Assembly (NCBI GenBank): GCA_005792225.1
Contig: SXSP01000038.1
Coordinates: forward strand, 1-5,723
Length of the DNA: 5,723 nucleotides
From: Bdellovibrionales bacterium
GTDB lineage: Bacteria; Bdellovibrionota; Bdellovibrionia; Bdellovibrionales; JAMPXM01
Reading direction: 5' to 3'
Shown here: positions 1-5,489 of the stretch, in pieces
How positions within the stretch are numbered: position 1 is the stretch's first letter
How the letters are laid out: each line of letters opens with the position of its first letter
Position numbers and translations under genes: made by a program
The notes under the pieces: generated by a model
Told to the model about the DNA's origin: nothing
The model's database searches: none
Seen by the model: the letters and a program-made list of their open reading frames with translations, nothing else

Positions 1-476
1 ATGTTGTGCAGGCGATCGGCGAGCTTCACGAGAACGACGCGAACGTCTTTTCCCATCGCGACGATCATCTTGCGGATGTTCTCACCCTGCTTTTCGTGGG
101 TGTTGCGAAAACTGATCTTCGAGATTTTCGTGACGCCATCGACGAGCTCAGCGATCGGCTTGCCGAATTCTCTCTCGATGTCGGCAAGTGTTGCGTGCGT
201 GTCTTCGACCGTGTCGTGAAGAAGACCGGTTGCGATCGAGGCAAGATCCAAATGAAGATCCGCCAGGATCGCCGCGACTCCGAGCGGATGCGAAATATAA
301 GGTTCACCGCTCCGGCGGATTTGACCTGTGTGAGCTTTCTCTGAGAATGCGTAGGCTTTTTCGATGAGGCTCAGGTCGGCTTGCGCCCCGAAGTAACCAC
401 GAATGCGCTCGCACAATTCCTCTACGGTCTGTGGGGACCTCTCGGAGATCGAGTCGTCATTGTGAAATTCGAGCAT
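1..476 (-). CDS. rel: Rel/SpoT-family (p)ppGpp hydrolase/synthetase, N-terminal part (runs off left edge)
   Basis: The first 158 residues of a RelA/SpoT homologue are present; the rest lies outside the window. The family makes and degrades the alarmone (p)ppGpp in the cytoplasm. The visible part is the metal-dependent HD hydrolase domain: H63 in SHPLGVA, H87-D88 and E91-D92 in LLHDTVEDT, and D154 and N158 in KLADRLHN at the edge. All expected HD ligands are there, so hydrolase activity is likely retained, unlike gamma-proteobacterial RelA, where this domain is degenerate. The synthetase, TGS and ACT domains cannot be seen, so 'bifunctional' is inferred. ATG at 474-476 is chosen because an in-frame TAA sits three codons upstream (483-485). 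No good Shine-Dalgarno precedes it. The gene follows rpoZ after 208 bases, a common arrangement (gmk-rpoZ-spoT/rel) in proteobacteria. Family identification is secure; the choice between rel, spoT and relA as a name is not. Confidence 0.93.
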   Translation of the reverse strand, partial: MLEFHNDDSISERSPQTVEELCERIRGYFGAQADLSLIEKAYAFSEKAHTGQIRRSGEPYISHPLGVAAILADLHLDLASIATGLLHDTVEDTHATLADIEREFGKPIAELVDGVTKISKISFRNTHEKQGENIRKMIVAMGKDVRVVLVKLADRLHN

Positions 477-531
477 TCTTGGTTATCCCGCGAGTCGTCC
501 AGGAGCACAATCAGAGTGGATACTGACTTTC

Positions 532-561
532 AGAATACCTGATTCGCCGCCTAAACTCCAA
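532..561 (-). promoter_or_regulatory. Weak candidate sigma70-type promoter ahead of rel
   Basis: On the minus strand TTGGAG (556-561) and TATTCT (532-537) are separated by 18 bases. The match is 3 of 6 to the -35 consensus and 4 of 6 to the -10 consensus. It would place a transcript start about 50 bases upstream of the rel ATG. The 208-base gap makes a separate promoter plausible, but the boxes are poor and such matches arise often by chance. Confidence 0.2.
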
Positions 562-640
562 CGCGAGTCAGGTCGGGCACGACATGAGACCCGGGAGCCT
601 CTCAAATTAAGGCACCGAGTGGTCAAAACGGGCTGTCGAC

Positions 641-668
641 TCTCTGGTTCTCTGGTGACTTTCTCTGG
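641..668. repeat. Three copies of TCTCTGG just downstream of rpoZ
   Basis: The heptamer TCTCTGG occurs at 641-647, 649-655 and 662-668 on the plus strand (CCAGAGA in the direction of rpoZ and rel transcription). Copy starts are 8 and 13 bases apart, beginning 17 bases after the rpoZ stop. No hairpin or T-run typical of an intrinsic terminator is seen with it. It could be a protein-binding array or a chance low-complexity patch. The rest of the rpoZ-rel gap (477-684) shows no small gene I can support. Confidence 0.45.
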
Positions 669-684
669 CTACTTTTTCTGGGAA

Positions 685-927
685 TTAGCGGTTCAGATCT
701 TTTTCGATCTGTTTTTGGCGCTCGAGCGGATCCGCCGTTTGGTTGTCGAAATGAACGGAGCCCGAAGCGACTTCGCGAAGGGCATTCACGATGTACTTGT
801 TGTTTCGGCCCGAGACAGTCGGTGAAGAACCTTTGAGGAGTTGCTTCGCGCGTTTTGAAACGAGCAAAACCAAGGCAAAGCGGTTATCGACTTTATCCAA
901 GCAATCTTCAACCGTAACGCGTGCCAT
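685..927 (-). CDS. rpoZ: DNA-directed RNA polymerase omega subunit
   Basis: This 80-residue protein is the omega subunit, which wraps the beta' C-terminal tail, aids core RNA polymerase assembly and contributes to ppGpp site 1 in proteobacteria. The sequence begins [17 protein letters not shown] and continues LVSKRAKQL, the hallmark helices of omega. It then has the conserved [15 protein letters not shown] stretch. The N-terminal MARVT motif is the part of E. coli omega that contacts ppGpp at the omega-beta' interface, so that site is probably present (inferred). The length fits the family (about 70-90 residues), and the charged, variable C-terminus after residue 60 is normal. The start is fixed by a strong Shine-Dalgarno (933-938). 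The gene stands 203 bases after gmk and 208 before rel, more isolated than the tightly packed genes upstream, so it may have its own promoter or leader control. Confidence 0.97.
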   Translation of the reverse strand: MARVTVEDCLDKVDNRFALVLLVSKRAKQLLKGSSPTVSGRNNKYIVNALREVASGSVHFDNQTADPLERQKQIEKDLNR

Positions 928-932
928 TTAGA

Positions 933-938
933 ACCTCC
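933..938 (-). promoter_or_regulatory. Strong Shine-Dalgarno of rpoZ
   Basis: GGAGGT on the minus strand lies 5 bases before the rpoZ ATG and is near-perfectly complementary to the 16S rRNA 3' end. It is the strongest ribosome binding site in the window; mutL, miaA, yicC and rel have weak or no recognisable site. It fixes the rpoZ start. Confidence 0.8.
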
Positions 939-971
939 GTCGATTTGCCGCTTCTCGTACCATGACCAAAA

Positions 972-1005
972 CCATTAAGCCAGAAGTGTCGGCTCGAAAC
1001 AATGG
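972..1005 (-). terminator. Terminator-like bulged hairpin followed by TTTT in the rpoZ leader
   Basis: On the minus strand CCATT (1001-1005) pairs with AATGG (972-976) and GAGCC (991-995) pairs with GGCTT (977-981). This leaves a GTTTC bulge on the 5' side and a 9-base loop. TTTT follows at once (968-971). The stem is only moderately strong and the T-run short, so termination would be inefficient. It lies about 40 bases before the rpoZ ATG, where an attenuator could act. Confidence 0.25.
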
Positions 1006-1024
1006 GCTCCCCTTAAGGAACCCA
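1003..1024 (-). other. 8-bp hairpin competing with the terminator-like stem
   Basis: On the minus strand TGGGTTCC (1017-1024) pairs with GGAGCCCA (1003-1010), with one G-U pair and a TTAAGG loop. Bases 1003-1005 are also needed for the outer CCATT/AATGG stem, so the two hairpins cannot both form fully. The arrangement resembles an antiterminator/terminator pair; function is inferred only. Confidence 0.4.
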
Positions 1025-1032
1025 CCAGGAAA

Positions 1033-1048
1033 TGGGTCTCTCGACCCA
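1033..1048 (-). other. Perfect 6-bp hairpin with GNRA-type tetraloop
   Basis: On the minus strand TGGGTC and GACCCA form a perfect 6-bp stem capped by GAGA, a GNRA tetraloop. Such loops are common in functional folded RNA. On the plus strand the loop would be TCTC, which is not a stable tetraloop, so the minus strand is the better candidate for a structured transcript. Confidence 0.45.
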
Positions 1049-1130
1049 CCCGGCCACTGCCGGCCGCCGACTTCCGCCGGTTTTCCCATCCGCCTTCAAA
1101 CCCGTCTGCAATTTGCTGAAGCTCTAGTTA

Positions 1131-1694
1131 TTACCGACGTGCGAGCAGATCTTCAATAATTTTCTTAAACTCTTGATAAGATTTATCAAATTGATCGTTC
1201 ACGAGTTGAAAGTCGAACTCGCCGGCTCGCTGGATCTCCCGCTCTGCGTTAGCCATCCGGACTTCGAGGTCAGATGGCACTTTTCCGTCCCGCTTTGTGA
1301 CTCTCCGCCTCAATTCTTCGATCGAGGGTGGCAGAATGAAGATCGTTGCCGCATCAGGAAACTTCCGTTTGAAGGTGGACGCGCCTTGAACATCGACGTC
1401 CATAATGATGACTTCGTCCTTCGCCCACGCATCTTCCAGCTGATGATACGGAGTGCCGTAAAGGTTCTCGTGAACGACCGCCCACTCGACGAAAAACCCC
1501 TGCTCACGTAACTCAAGAAACTTTTCTTTGGAGACATAGTGGTACGGATGACCCTCGGACTCCCCGGCTCTCATGCCGCGGGTCGTGTACGTGATCGTAT
1601 CGCGCAGCCTGGGAATCTCGGCCGTGATGCGGTCCACGAAGCTTGATTTACCAGCTCCGCTCGGCGCAGCGATGATGATCATCCGAACTTTCAT
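1131..1694 (-). CDS. gmk: Guanylate kinase (GMP kinase)
   Basis: This 187-residue enzyme phosphorylates GMP (and dGMP) with ATP to give GDP, an essential step to GTP, dGTP and (p)ppGpp. The P-loop APSGAGKSS is at residues 10-18. The GMP-binding segment follows: YTTRGMRAGE with R39 and R42, Y51, E70 in FVEW, NLYGT with Y79, and D99/D101 in IIMDVDVQGA. The lid region ILPPSIEELRRRVTKR is at about 120-135. These positions agree with the classical guanylate kinase numbering and indicate an active enzyme. The frame stays open upstream to 1781 inside yicC, but homology begins at MKVRMIII, and AGGAG (1699-1703) lies 4 bases before the ATG at 1692-1694. It is 28 bases after the yicC stop, probably co-transcribed. 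Several stop codons follow in a row (TAATAACTAG around 1124-1133). RGMRAGE replaces the more usual RxPRxGE, a minor variation. Confidence 0.97.
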   Translation of the reverse strand: MKVRMIIIAAPSGAGKSSFVDRITAEIPRLRDTITYTTRGMRAGESEGHPYHYVSKEKFLELREQGFFVEWAVVHENLYGTPYHQLEDAWAKDEVIIMDVDVQGASTFKRKFPDAATIFILPPSIEELRRRVTKRDGKVPSDLEVRMANAEREIQRAGEFDFQLVNDQFDKSYQEFKKIIEDLLARR

Positions 1695-1698
1695 GGGA

Positions 1699-1703
1699 CT
1701 CCT
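1699..1703 (-). promoter_or_regulatory. Shine-Dalgarno of gmk that decides its start
   Basis: AGGAG on the minus strand ends 4 bases before the ATG at 1692-1694. A second in-frame ATG four codons downstream (1680-1682) would be 16 bases away, too far. The upstream open frame has no homology to guanylate kinase. This supports the MKVRMIII start. Confidence 0.6.
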
Positions 1704-1722
1704 GCTTCGGCCACGTGACCGT

Positions 1723-2622
1723 TCATTCGACGTTTTGAACTTGTTCGCGAATTTTCTCCACAATGGTCTTCGCGTCAACAACTAGGCTCGTGAGTTTTGC
1801 AACCTGACTCTTAGAGCCAATCGTGTTGACCTCTCGCAGGAGCTCCTGTGCGTAGAAATCCAGCTTTTTGCCTTGCGGCTCATCGCTCTTGAGCAACTGC
1901 CGGTAGGCCCGCACGTGCTCGCGGAGCCTCGAGAGTTCCTCGGAAATATCGGCGCGGTCGAGTTGCATGGCGACTTCTTGCGCCATTCGATGATCATCGA
2001 CGAGCCCATTGAAGCCGAGCTTCTGAAGGCGATCCCGAAGACGACGATCGAGTTCCGCGTTTGCCTCGGCGCGGAGATTCAGCATCCCATCGGCGAGTTT
2101 CTCCAGGCGAAGACAGAGACTTTGAAGCTCAGTCTGCAGCGCCTTGCCCTCTCGAATCCTCTCCTCGTCACAAGCATCCGCCGCTTCGGCGATGAGAGCT
2201 TTGAGGAGTTTCTTTTCGACGTCACTGGCTTCGATGCGCTCTTCGACTTTCATGACATCAGGAACGCGAGAGAGCATCTCGAGCGAAGGCTCGGCCGGAA
2301 GCTTCAGCGCCTTTCCGAGCTTGCGGTAGCCTTCGAGCCACTTTTGCGCGAGCTCGGTGTTGACGCTGATTTCCGCCACTGAATCGGTGCGCCCACGGTT
2401 GATATAGACGTCGACCGTACCCCGCGAGAACCGGCCGGCGATCACGGCCTTGAGTTCGTTTTCCATCCCAGAGTATTCGCGAGGAAGATGCACCCGCGTC
2501 TCGAGATAACGCCCGTTGACCGCGCGGATGGAGACATCCAGATCAACGCTCACACCTGGTTTTGAAGATTTCTTTTGAGTCTTTCGGTTCGCGCAACGGC
2601 CGAAGCCGGTCATGCTCTTCAT
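1723..2622 (-). CDS. yicC: YicC/YloC-family endoribonuclease
   Basis: A 299-residue member of the YicC family (YicC-like N-terminal domain, then DUF1732). E. coli YicC is reported as an endoribonuclease that helps degrade small RNAs such as RyhB. The N-terminus MKSMTGFGR and the SIRAVNGRYLE stretch (31-41; NHRFLD-like in most members) mark the first domain. FSRGTVDV (65-72), the MAQEVAMQLDRADISEEL helix and the C-terminal FYAQELLREVNTIGSKS (from about 256) ending KIREQVQNVE are the most conserved family segments. ATG at 2620-2622 is chosen because it begins the conserved motif; a TTG at 2659-2661 overlapping the miaA stop is also in frame but would add 13 unconserved residues. Length is slightly above E. 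coli YicC (287), partly from a Lys/Ser-rich insert at 13-22. It sits directly before gmk, as yloC does in Bacillus. Family certain; substrate here unknown. Confidence 0.94.
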   Translation of the reverse strand: MKSMTGFGRCANRKTQKKSSKPGVSVDLDVSIRAVNGRYLETRVHLPREYSGMENELKAVIAGRFSRGTVDVYINRGRTDSVAEISVNTELAQKWLEGYRKLGKALKLPAEPSLEMLSRVPDVMKVEERIEASDVEKKLLKALIAEAADACDEERIREGKALQTELQSLCLRLEKLADGMLNLRAEANAELDRRLRDRLQKLGFNGLVDDHRMAQEVAMQLDRADISEELSRLREHVRAYRQLLKSDEPQGKKLDFYAQELLREVNTIGSKSQVAKLTSLVVDAKTIVEKIREQVQNVE

Positions 2623-2657
2623 ATGCGCCCCAGTTTGTGTCGGCCCTCGTGACCGAG

Positions 2658-3581
2658 TCAAGTTGCGAGCTGTGCGAGAGCGAATTCGATCGCGCGCTCC
2701 GCTTCCGCCTCGGCGTCAAACCAGCGGATCGAAGCGTCTCGCTTGAACCATGTCATCTGGCGTTTCGCGAGTTGCATGGTCGCGGTGATGATCGCGGGCT
2801 CAAGTTCCTCTCGAGAGAGGGAGCCCTCAAGGTAAGCTTGAGTTTCCTTGTAGCCGACGCTGTAGAGCGGGCCCCAATTGCCGAAGCCTCGCTCCCGGAG
2901 AGCTTTAACTTCCTCGATGAGGCCCAAAGAGAGCATCTTTTGGGTTCGAATCGTGACCCTCTCCCGGAGTCGCTCCCTGGACACGCTGAGACCCATCTTC
3001 GCGACTCGGAAGGGGGCGGGCTCGCGGGCGGCTTCGAACTCAGCGCGCATCTGCGACAACGTTCGGCCATCGTTCGAGGCCCTCAAGATTTCGAGAGCCC
3101 GGAGAACGCGGTAACGATCGTTGACCTGGATGCGCGCTGCCGCCTCGGGATCGCGCTCAGTCAGTTCCGCGTGAAGCGGAGCCGGGCCCGTGGCCTCCAT
3201 CTCTTCTTCAAGCTTCGTGCGGACGACCTCGGGAACTTTCGGAACCTCGTACATCCCCTTTTCGAGGGCCTGCACGTAGAAGCCGCTTCCTCCCACCGCA
3301 AGAAAGTTCTTAGCGCCGGGCTCGATCACCTTGATTGCGTCACGTCTGAAGTCGCCCGCGGTGTATTCGCCTCCGAGCGCGACGTGTCCCACGAGGTGAT
3401 GCGGAACTTTCGTGAGCTGTTCGTGCGAGGGTTTCGCCGCTCCGATGTCGACGCCATCGAAAAATTGAACGCTATCGCAATTGATGATTTCCGAGCGTGA
3501 ACGCACGGCAATTTCGACGGCGAGATCAGACTTCCCACTCGCCGTGGGACCAAGAACGAAGAGAAGAAGAGGCCGACTCAT
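2658..3581 (-). CDS. miaA: tRNA dimethylallyltransferase (i6A37 synthesis)
   Basis: This 307-residue enzyme transfers a dimethylallyl group from DMAPP to N6 of A37 in tRNAs reading UNN codons. The P-loop-like GPTASGKS is at residues 11-18, and the catalytic Asp is D36 in EIINCDSVQ (usually NADSxQ; here Cys replaces Ala, with Asp retained). DIGAAKPS (45-52), PHHLVGHV (60-67), VGGSGFYV (96-103), NDRYRVLRALEI and the C-terminal SVGYKETQAYLEG and AKRQMTWFKRD segments follow in the usual order. Length matches the family (about 300-320). The ATG at 3579-3581 shares four bases (ATGA) with the mutL stop, so translation is probably coupled; there is no clear Shine-Dalgarno of its own. In many bacteria miaA is followed by hfq; here yicC follows after 35 bases. 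Whether a MiaB partner (ms2i6A) exists cannot be seen. Confidence 0.97.
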   Translation of the reverse strand: MSRPLLLFVLGPTASGKSDLAVEIAVRSRSEIINCDSVQFFDGVDIGAAKPSHEQLTKVPHHLVGHVALGGEYTAGDFRRDAIKVIEPGAKNFLAVGGSGFYVQALEKGMYEVPKVPEVVRTKLEEEMEATGPAPLHAELTERDPEAAARIQVNDRYRVLRALEILRASNDGRTLSQMRAEFEAAREPAPFRVAKMGLSVSRERLRERVTIRTQKMLSLGLIEEVKALRERGFGNWGPLYSVGYKETQAYLEGSLSREELEPAIITATMQLAKRQMTWFKRDASIRWFDAEAEAERAIEFALAQLAT

Positions 3582-5452
3582 ACGATGCGACCGAAGTCCC
3601 TCTCGAGTTTCGCAAACGGATAATCGACGGAGACTGGCCGCCCGTGCGGGCAGAAACTGGAAAGTGCGAACTCATCCATCTGGATGAGAAGGCTCTTCAT
3701 CTGCTCGTGACTCAAGGCCTGCCCCGCGCGCACGACGGAATGGCAGGCCATGGTCGCGCAGAGGTCCGAGACCTTTTTCTCGAGTGCGAAGCTTCCGCCT
3801 TTTTCGGAAATTTCTCGCGCCAACGTCGTCAGCGATTGCGCGAGGGCCGCCTCCGAGATGAGCGACGGGCGGGAGCGCACGGCGATCGATTGGGGACCGA
3901 TCTGATCCAGCGAAACACCGAGCTTTTCAAGATCGCTTGCAACCGAGAGCAGAGCCTCGGCACCGTCGGCCTCGAGTTCGACCGTGAGTGGGATCAAAAG
4001 ATTTTGGACGTCGACTTCCCCACCCTTCCAGGCACGCATGAGGCGCTCGTAGGCAACGCGCTCGTGAGCCGCGTGCTGATCGACGAGAACCAAACGATCT
4101 TGGTCTTGCGCCAAGATGTAAGTGAGATTCGCCTGACCGAGAACTTGCAATCGAGACCAGGGTCCCAACTTTTGCGAGAGGGGTACGGACTCCGAAGGCG
4201 CGCGAGCGGCCTTGGCCGCGTGAGCTTCCACCGCTTGGACGATGGCGTCTTGTTTTTGCCTGAAGACAACGGAATTAAACTCCGGAGCCTCAAAGCGTCC
4301 TGTCGAAAATTGAGGTGCCGTCGAAAGATCCGCCGTTGACGATTGAGGCGTGACCGCGGATTGAGGGCTCGCCTGGTAGGGCCGCGTGAGATCCGCGACC
4401 GAAAGTTTTCTGACCCGCTCTTCGATTTTCGGCGCTGGCTTTTGCTCAAGCCAAGGCGCGCGCTCGAGCGCCTCGCGCAGGCAGCGATTGACCGCGCGAA
4501 ATGCGGACTGCTGATCACGAAACTTCACTTGCGATTTTGTCGGGTGAATATTGACGTCCACTTCGCCCGAAGGTGCCTCGAGTCTCACGATGGCAATCGG
4601 ATATTCTCCGTGCATGAGGAGTCCGCGGTAAGCGTCCACCACGGCCGCTTGGAGTCCCTTATCCTGCACCCAGCGTTTTTGCACGAAAGAGAGAATGCTC
4701 CGCGCGTTTCCGGTGACATCGTGCGGACTCGCGAAGACGATATCCGCTCTGTAATCGTCATAAGTGAATTGATTCTCGTAGAGCTTCTTGACGTCGAGGA
4801 CCTGCTTGGCACGTTCAAGAAACGATTGAGCCGCGGGCCAGATGTTTTCGAGTTTTCCCTTCGTGCGAAGACGAAATTCGACGGTCTCGTTTGCGAGCGC
4901 GAGCGCTCGGAGAGTCGCTTTGATCTGCGATGTCTCTGCCGTTTCGCTCTTCAAGAACTTAAGTCGCGCCGGAACATTGGCGAAAAGTTCCTCGACGAGC
5001 ACCGTCGTTCCGGGGTTTCCTCCAGTGGGTTCCACTTCTGAAATTTTTCCGAACTCCGAAAGCACTCGGTTCGCGGTTTCCGTTCCCTGAGGTCTCGATT
5101 GAAGAGTTAAACGACTGACGGCCGCGATTGACGCGAGTGCCTCTCCGCGAAATCCAAAAGTATGCAGGCTCCAGAGATCATCCGCGGCCGCGATCTTGCT
5201 CGTCGCATGTCGCGCGAGCGCGAGTTTAAGATCCCCGGGAGAGATGCCCTTGCCGTCATCGGTCACGCGCACCCGGCGTCCACCTTGATCGAATTCAATT
5301 TCGATCGACTTCGCCCCGGCGTCGATCGCGTTCTCCACGAGTTCCTTCACGAGGTGCGCGGGCCGATCCACCACCTCGCCGGCGGCGATCTGGTCGACGA
5401 CTTCGGAGGGCAGAAGATGAATCGTGTCAGGAGAAGGAGTGGCTTTCGACAT
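3578..5452 (-). CDS. mutL: DNA mismatch repair protein MutL with endonuclease motif
   Basis: A 624-residue MutL, the ATPase that links MutS mismatch recognition to strand incision. The N-terminal GHKL ATPase has QIAAGEVVDRP (21-31), KELVENAIDAG with E37 and N41, TDDGKGI (64-70), RHATSKI (81-87) and FGFRGEAL (99-106). The transducer domain ends in DVNIHPTKSQVKF with the ATP-contacting Lys. A Pro/Ser/Gln-rich linker then leads to the C-terminal domain from about 437. There DQHAAHERVAYE (458-469) fits the DQHA(X)2E(X)4E metal-binding nuclease motif, supported by ACHSVVRAG (569-577) and CPHGRP (601-606). It is therefore predicted to nick DNA itself, as in MutH-less bacteria. The frame stays open upstream to 5593, but that part overlaps the preceding gene and lacks homology; ATG 5450-5452 begins just before the conserved region. 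No Shine-Dalgarno is evident. It is 37 bases downstream of the barrel gene; no mutS is visible. Confidence 0.97.
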   Translation of the reverse strand: MSKATPSPDTIHLLPSEVVDQIAAGEVVDRPAHLVKELVENAIDAGAKSIEIEFDQGGRRVRVTDDGKGISPGDLKLALARHATSKIAAADDLWSLHTFGFRGEALASIAAVSRLTLQSRPQGTETANRVLSEFGKISEVEPTGGNPGTTVLVEELFANVPARLKFLKSETAETSQIKATLRALALANETVEFRLRTKGKLENIWPAAQSFLERAKQVLDVKKLYENQFTYDDYRADIVFASPHDVTGNARSILSFVQKRWVQDKGLQAAVVDAYRGLLMHGEYPIAIVRLEAPSGEVDVNIHPTKSQVKFRDQQSAFRAVNRCLREALERAPWLEQKPAPKIEERVRKLSVADLTRPYQASPQSAVTPQSSTADLSTAPQFSTGRFEAPEFNSVVFRQKQDAIVQAVEAHAAKAARAPSESVPLSQKLGPWSRLQVLGQANLTYILAQDQDRLVLVDQHAAHERVAYERLMRAWKGGEVDVQNLLIPLTVELEADGAEALLSVASDLEKLGVSLDQIGPQSIAVRSRPSLISEAALAQSLTTLAREISEKGGSFALEKKVSDLCATMACHSVVRAGQALSHEQMKSLLIQMDEFALSSFCPHGRPVSVDYPFAKLERDFGRIV

Positions 5453-5489
5453 GCCGCGAAGACTAACAAAAACCCGCGAACGCTGTCTA

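Larger units (their letters stand above)
968..1084 (-). ncRNA. Putative structured leader RNA of rpoZ (unidentified)
   Basis: The gmk-rpoZ gap (928-1130) has no gene but is rich in inverted repeats on the minus strand. Reading toward rpoZ: CCGGC/GCCGG closes an AGTG loop (1053-1066). TGGGTC/GACCCA closes a GAGA tetraloop (1033-1048). TGGGTTCC/GGAGCCCA closes a 6-base loop with one G-U pair (1003-1024). A bulged hairpin, CCATT/AATGG plus GAGCC/GGCTT (972-1005), is followed by TTTT (968-971). A possible long-range helix AAAACC/GGTTTT joins 1079-1084 to 968-973. The last hairpins share bases, so alternative folds are possible. It does not match a riboswitch, 4.5S, tmRNA or RNase P sequence I can recognise, and 6S RNA cannot be excluded. 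Which strand is transcribed is an assumption; the call may simply be a GC-rich spacer. Confidence 0.3.

Noticed and set aside
685..827. Plus-strand open frame over rpoZ (from 619)
   Set aside because: It is antisense to rpoZ, which is certain, and its translation shows no family features.
1060..1084. Plus-strand CCGGC/GCCGG hairpin followed by TTTT
   Set aside because: It could look like an intrinsic terminator, but the stem is 5 bp with an 11-base loop, the T-run is short, and no plus-strand gene precedes it.
1020..1090. Cobalamin riboswitch-like look of the rpoZ leader
   Set aside because: GGGAAAACCGG followed by GC-rich stems faintly recalls that class, but the conserved core (CCGCCACTG-type box) is not matched and rpoZ is not a B12-related gene.
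1695..1781. 29-residue N-terminal extension of gmk into yicC
   Set aside because: There is a ribosome site right before the ATG at 1692-1694, and guanylate kinases begin a few residues before the P-loop, as here.
2562..3500. Long plus-strand open frame of 312 codons
   Set aside because: It is antisense to miaA and the start of yicC, both of which show clear family motifs. Its translation has no recognisable domain and fits a codon-bias shadow.
3497..5041. Plus-strand open frames at 3497-4339 and 4343-5041
   Set aside because: Both lie wholly antisense to mutL, whose motifs run throughout. The translations are Arg- and Leu-rich with no domain, as expected for the complement of a GC-rich gene.
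5454..5480. Direct repeat CCGCGAA at 5454-5460 and 5474-5480 between the barrel gene and mutL
   Set aside because: Only two 7-base copies with no palindrome or promoter context; likely chance in GC-rich DNA.
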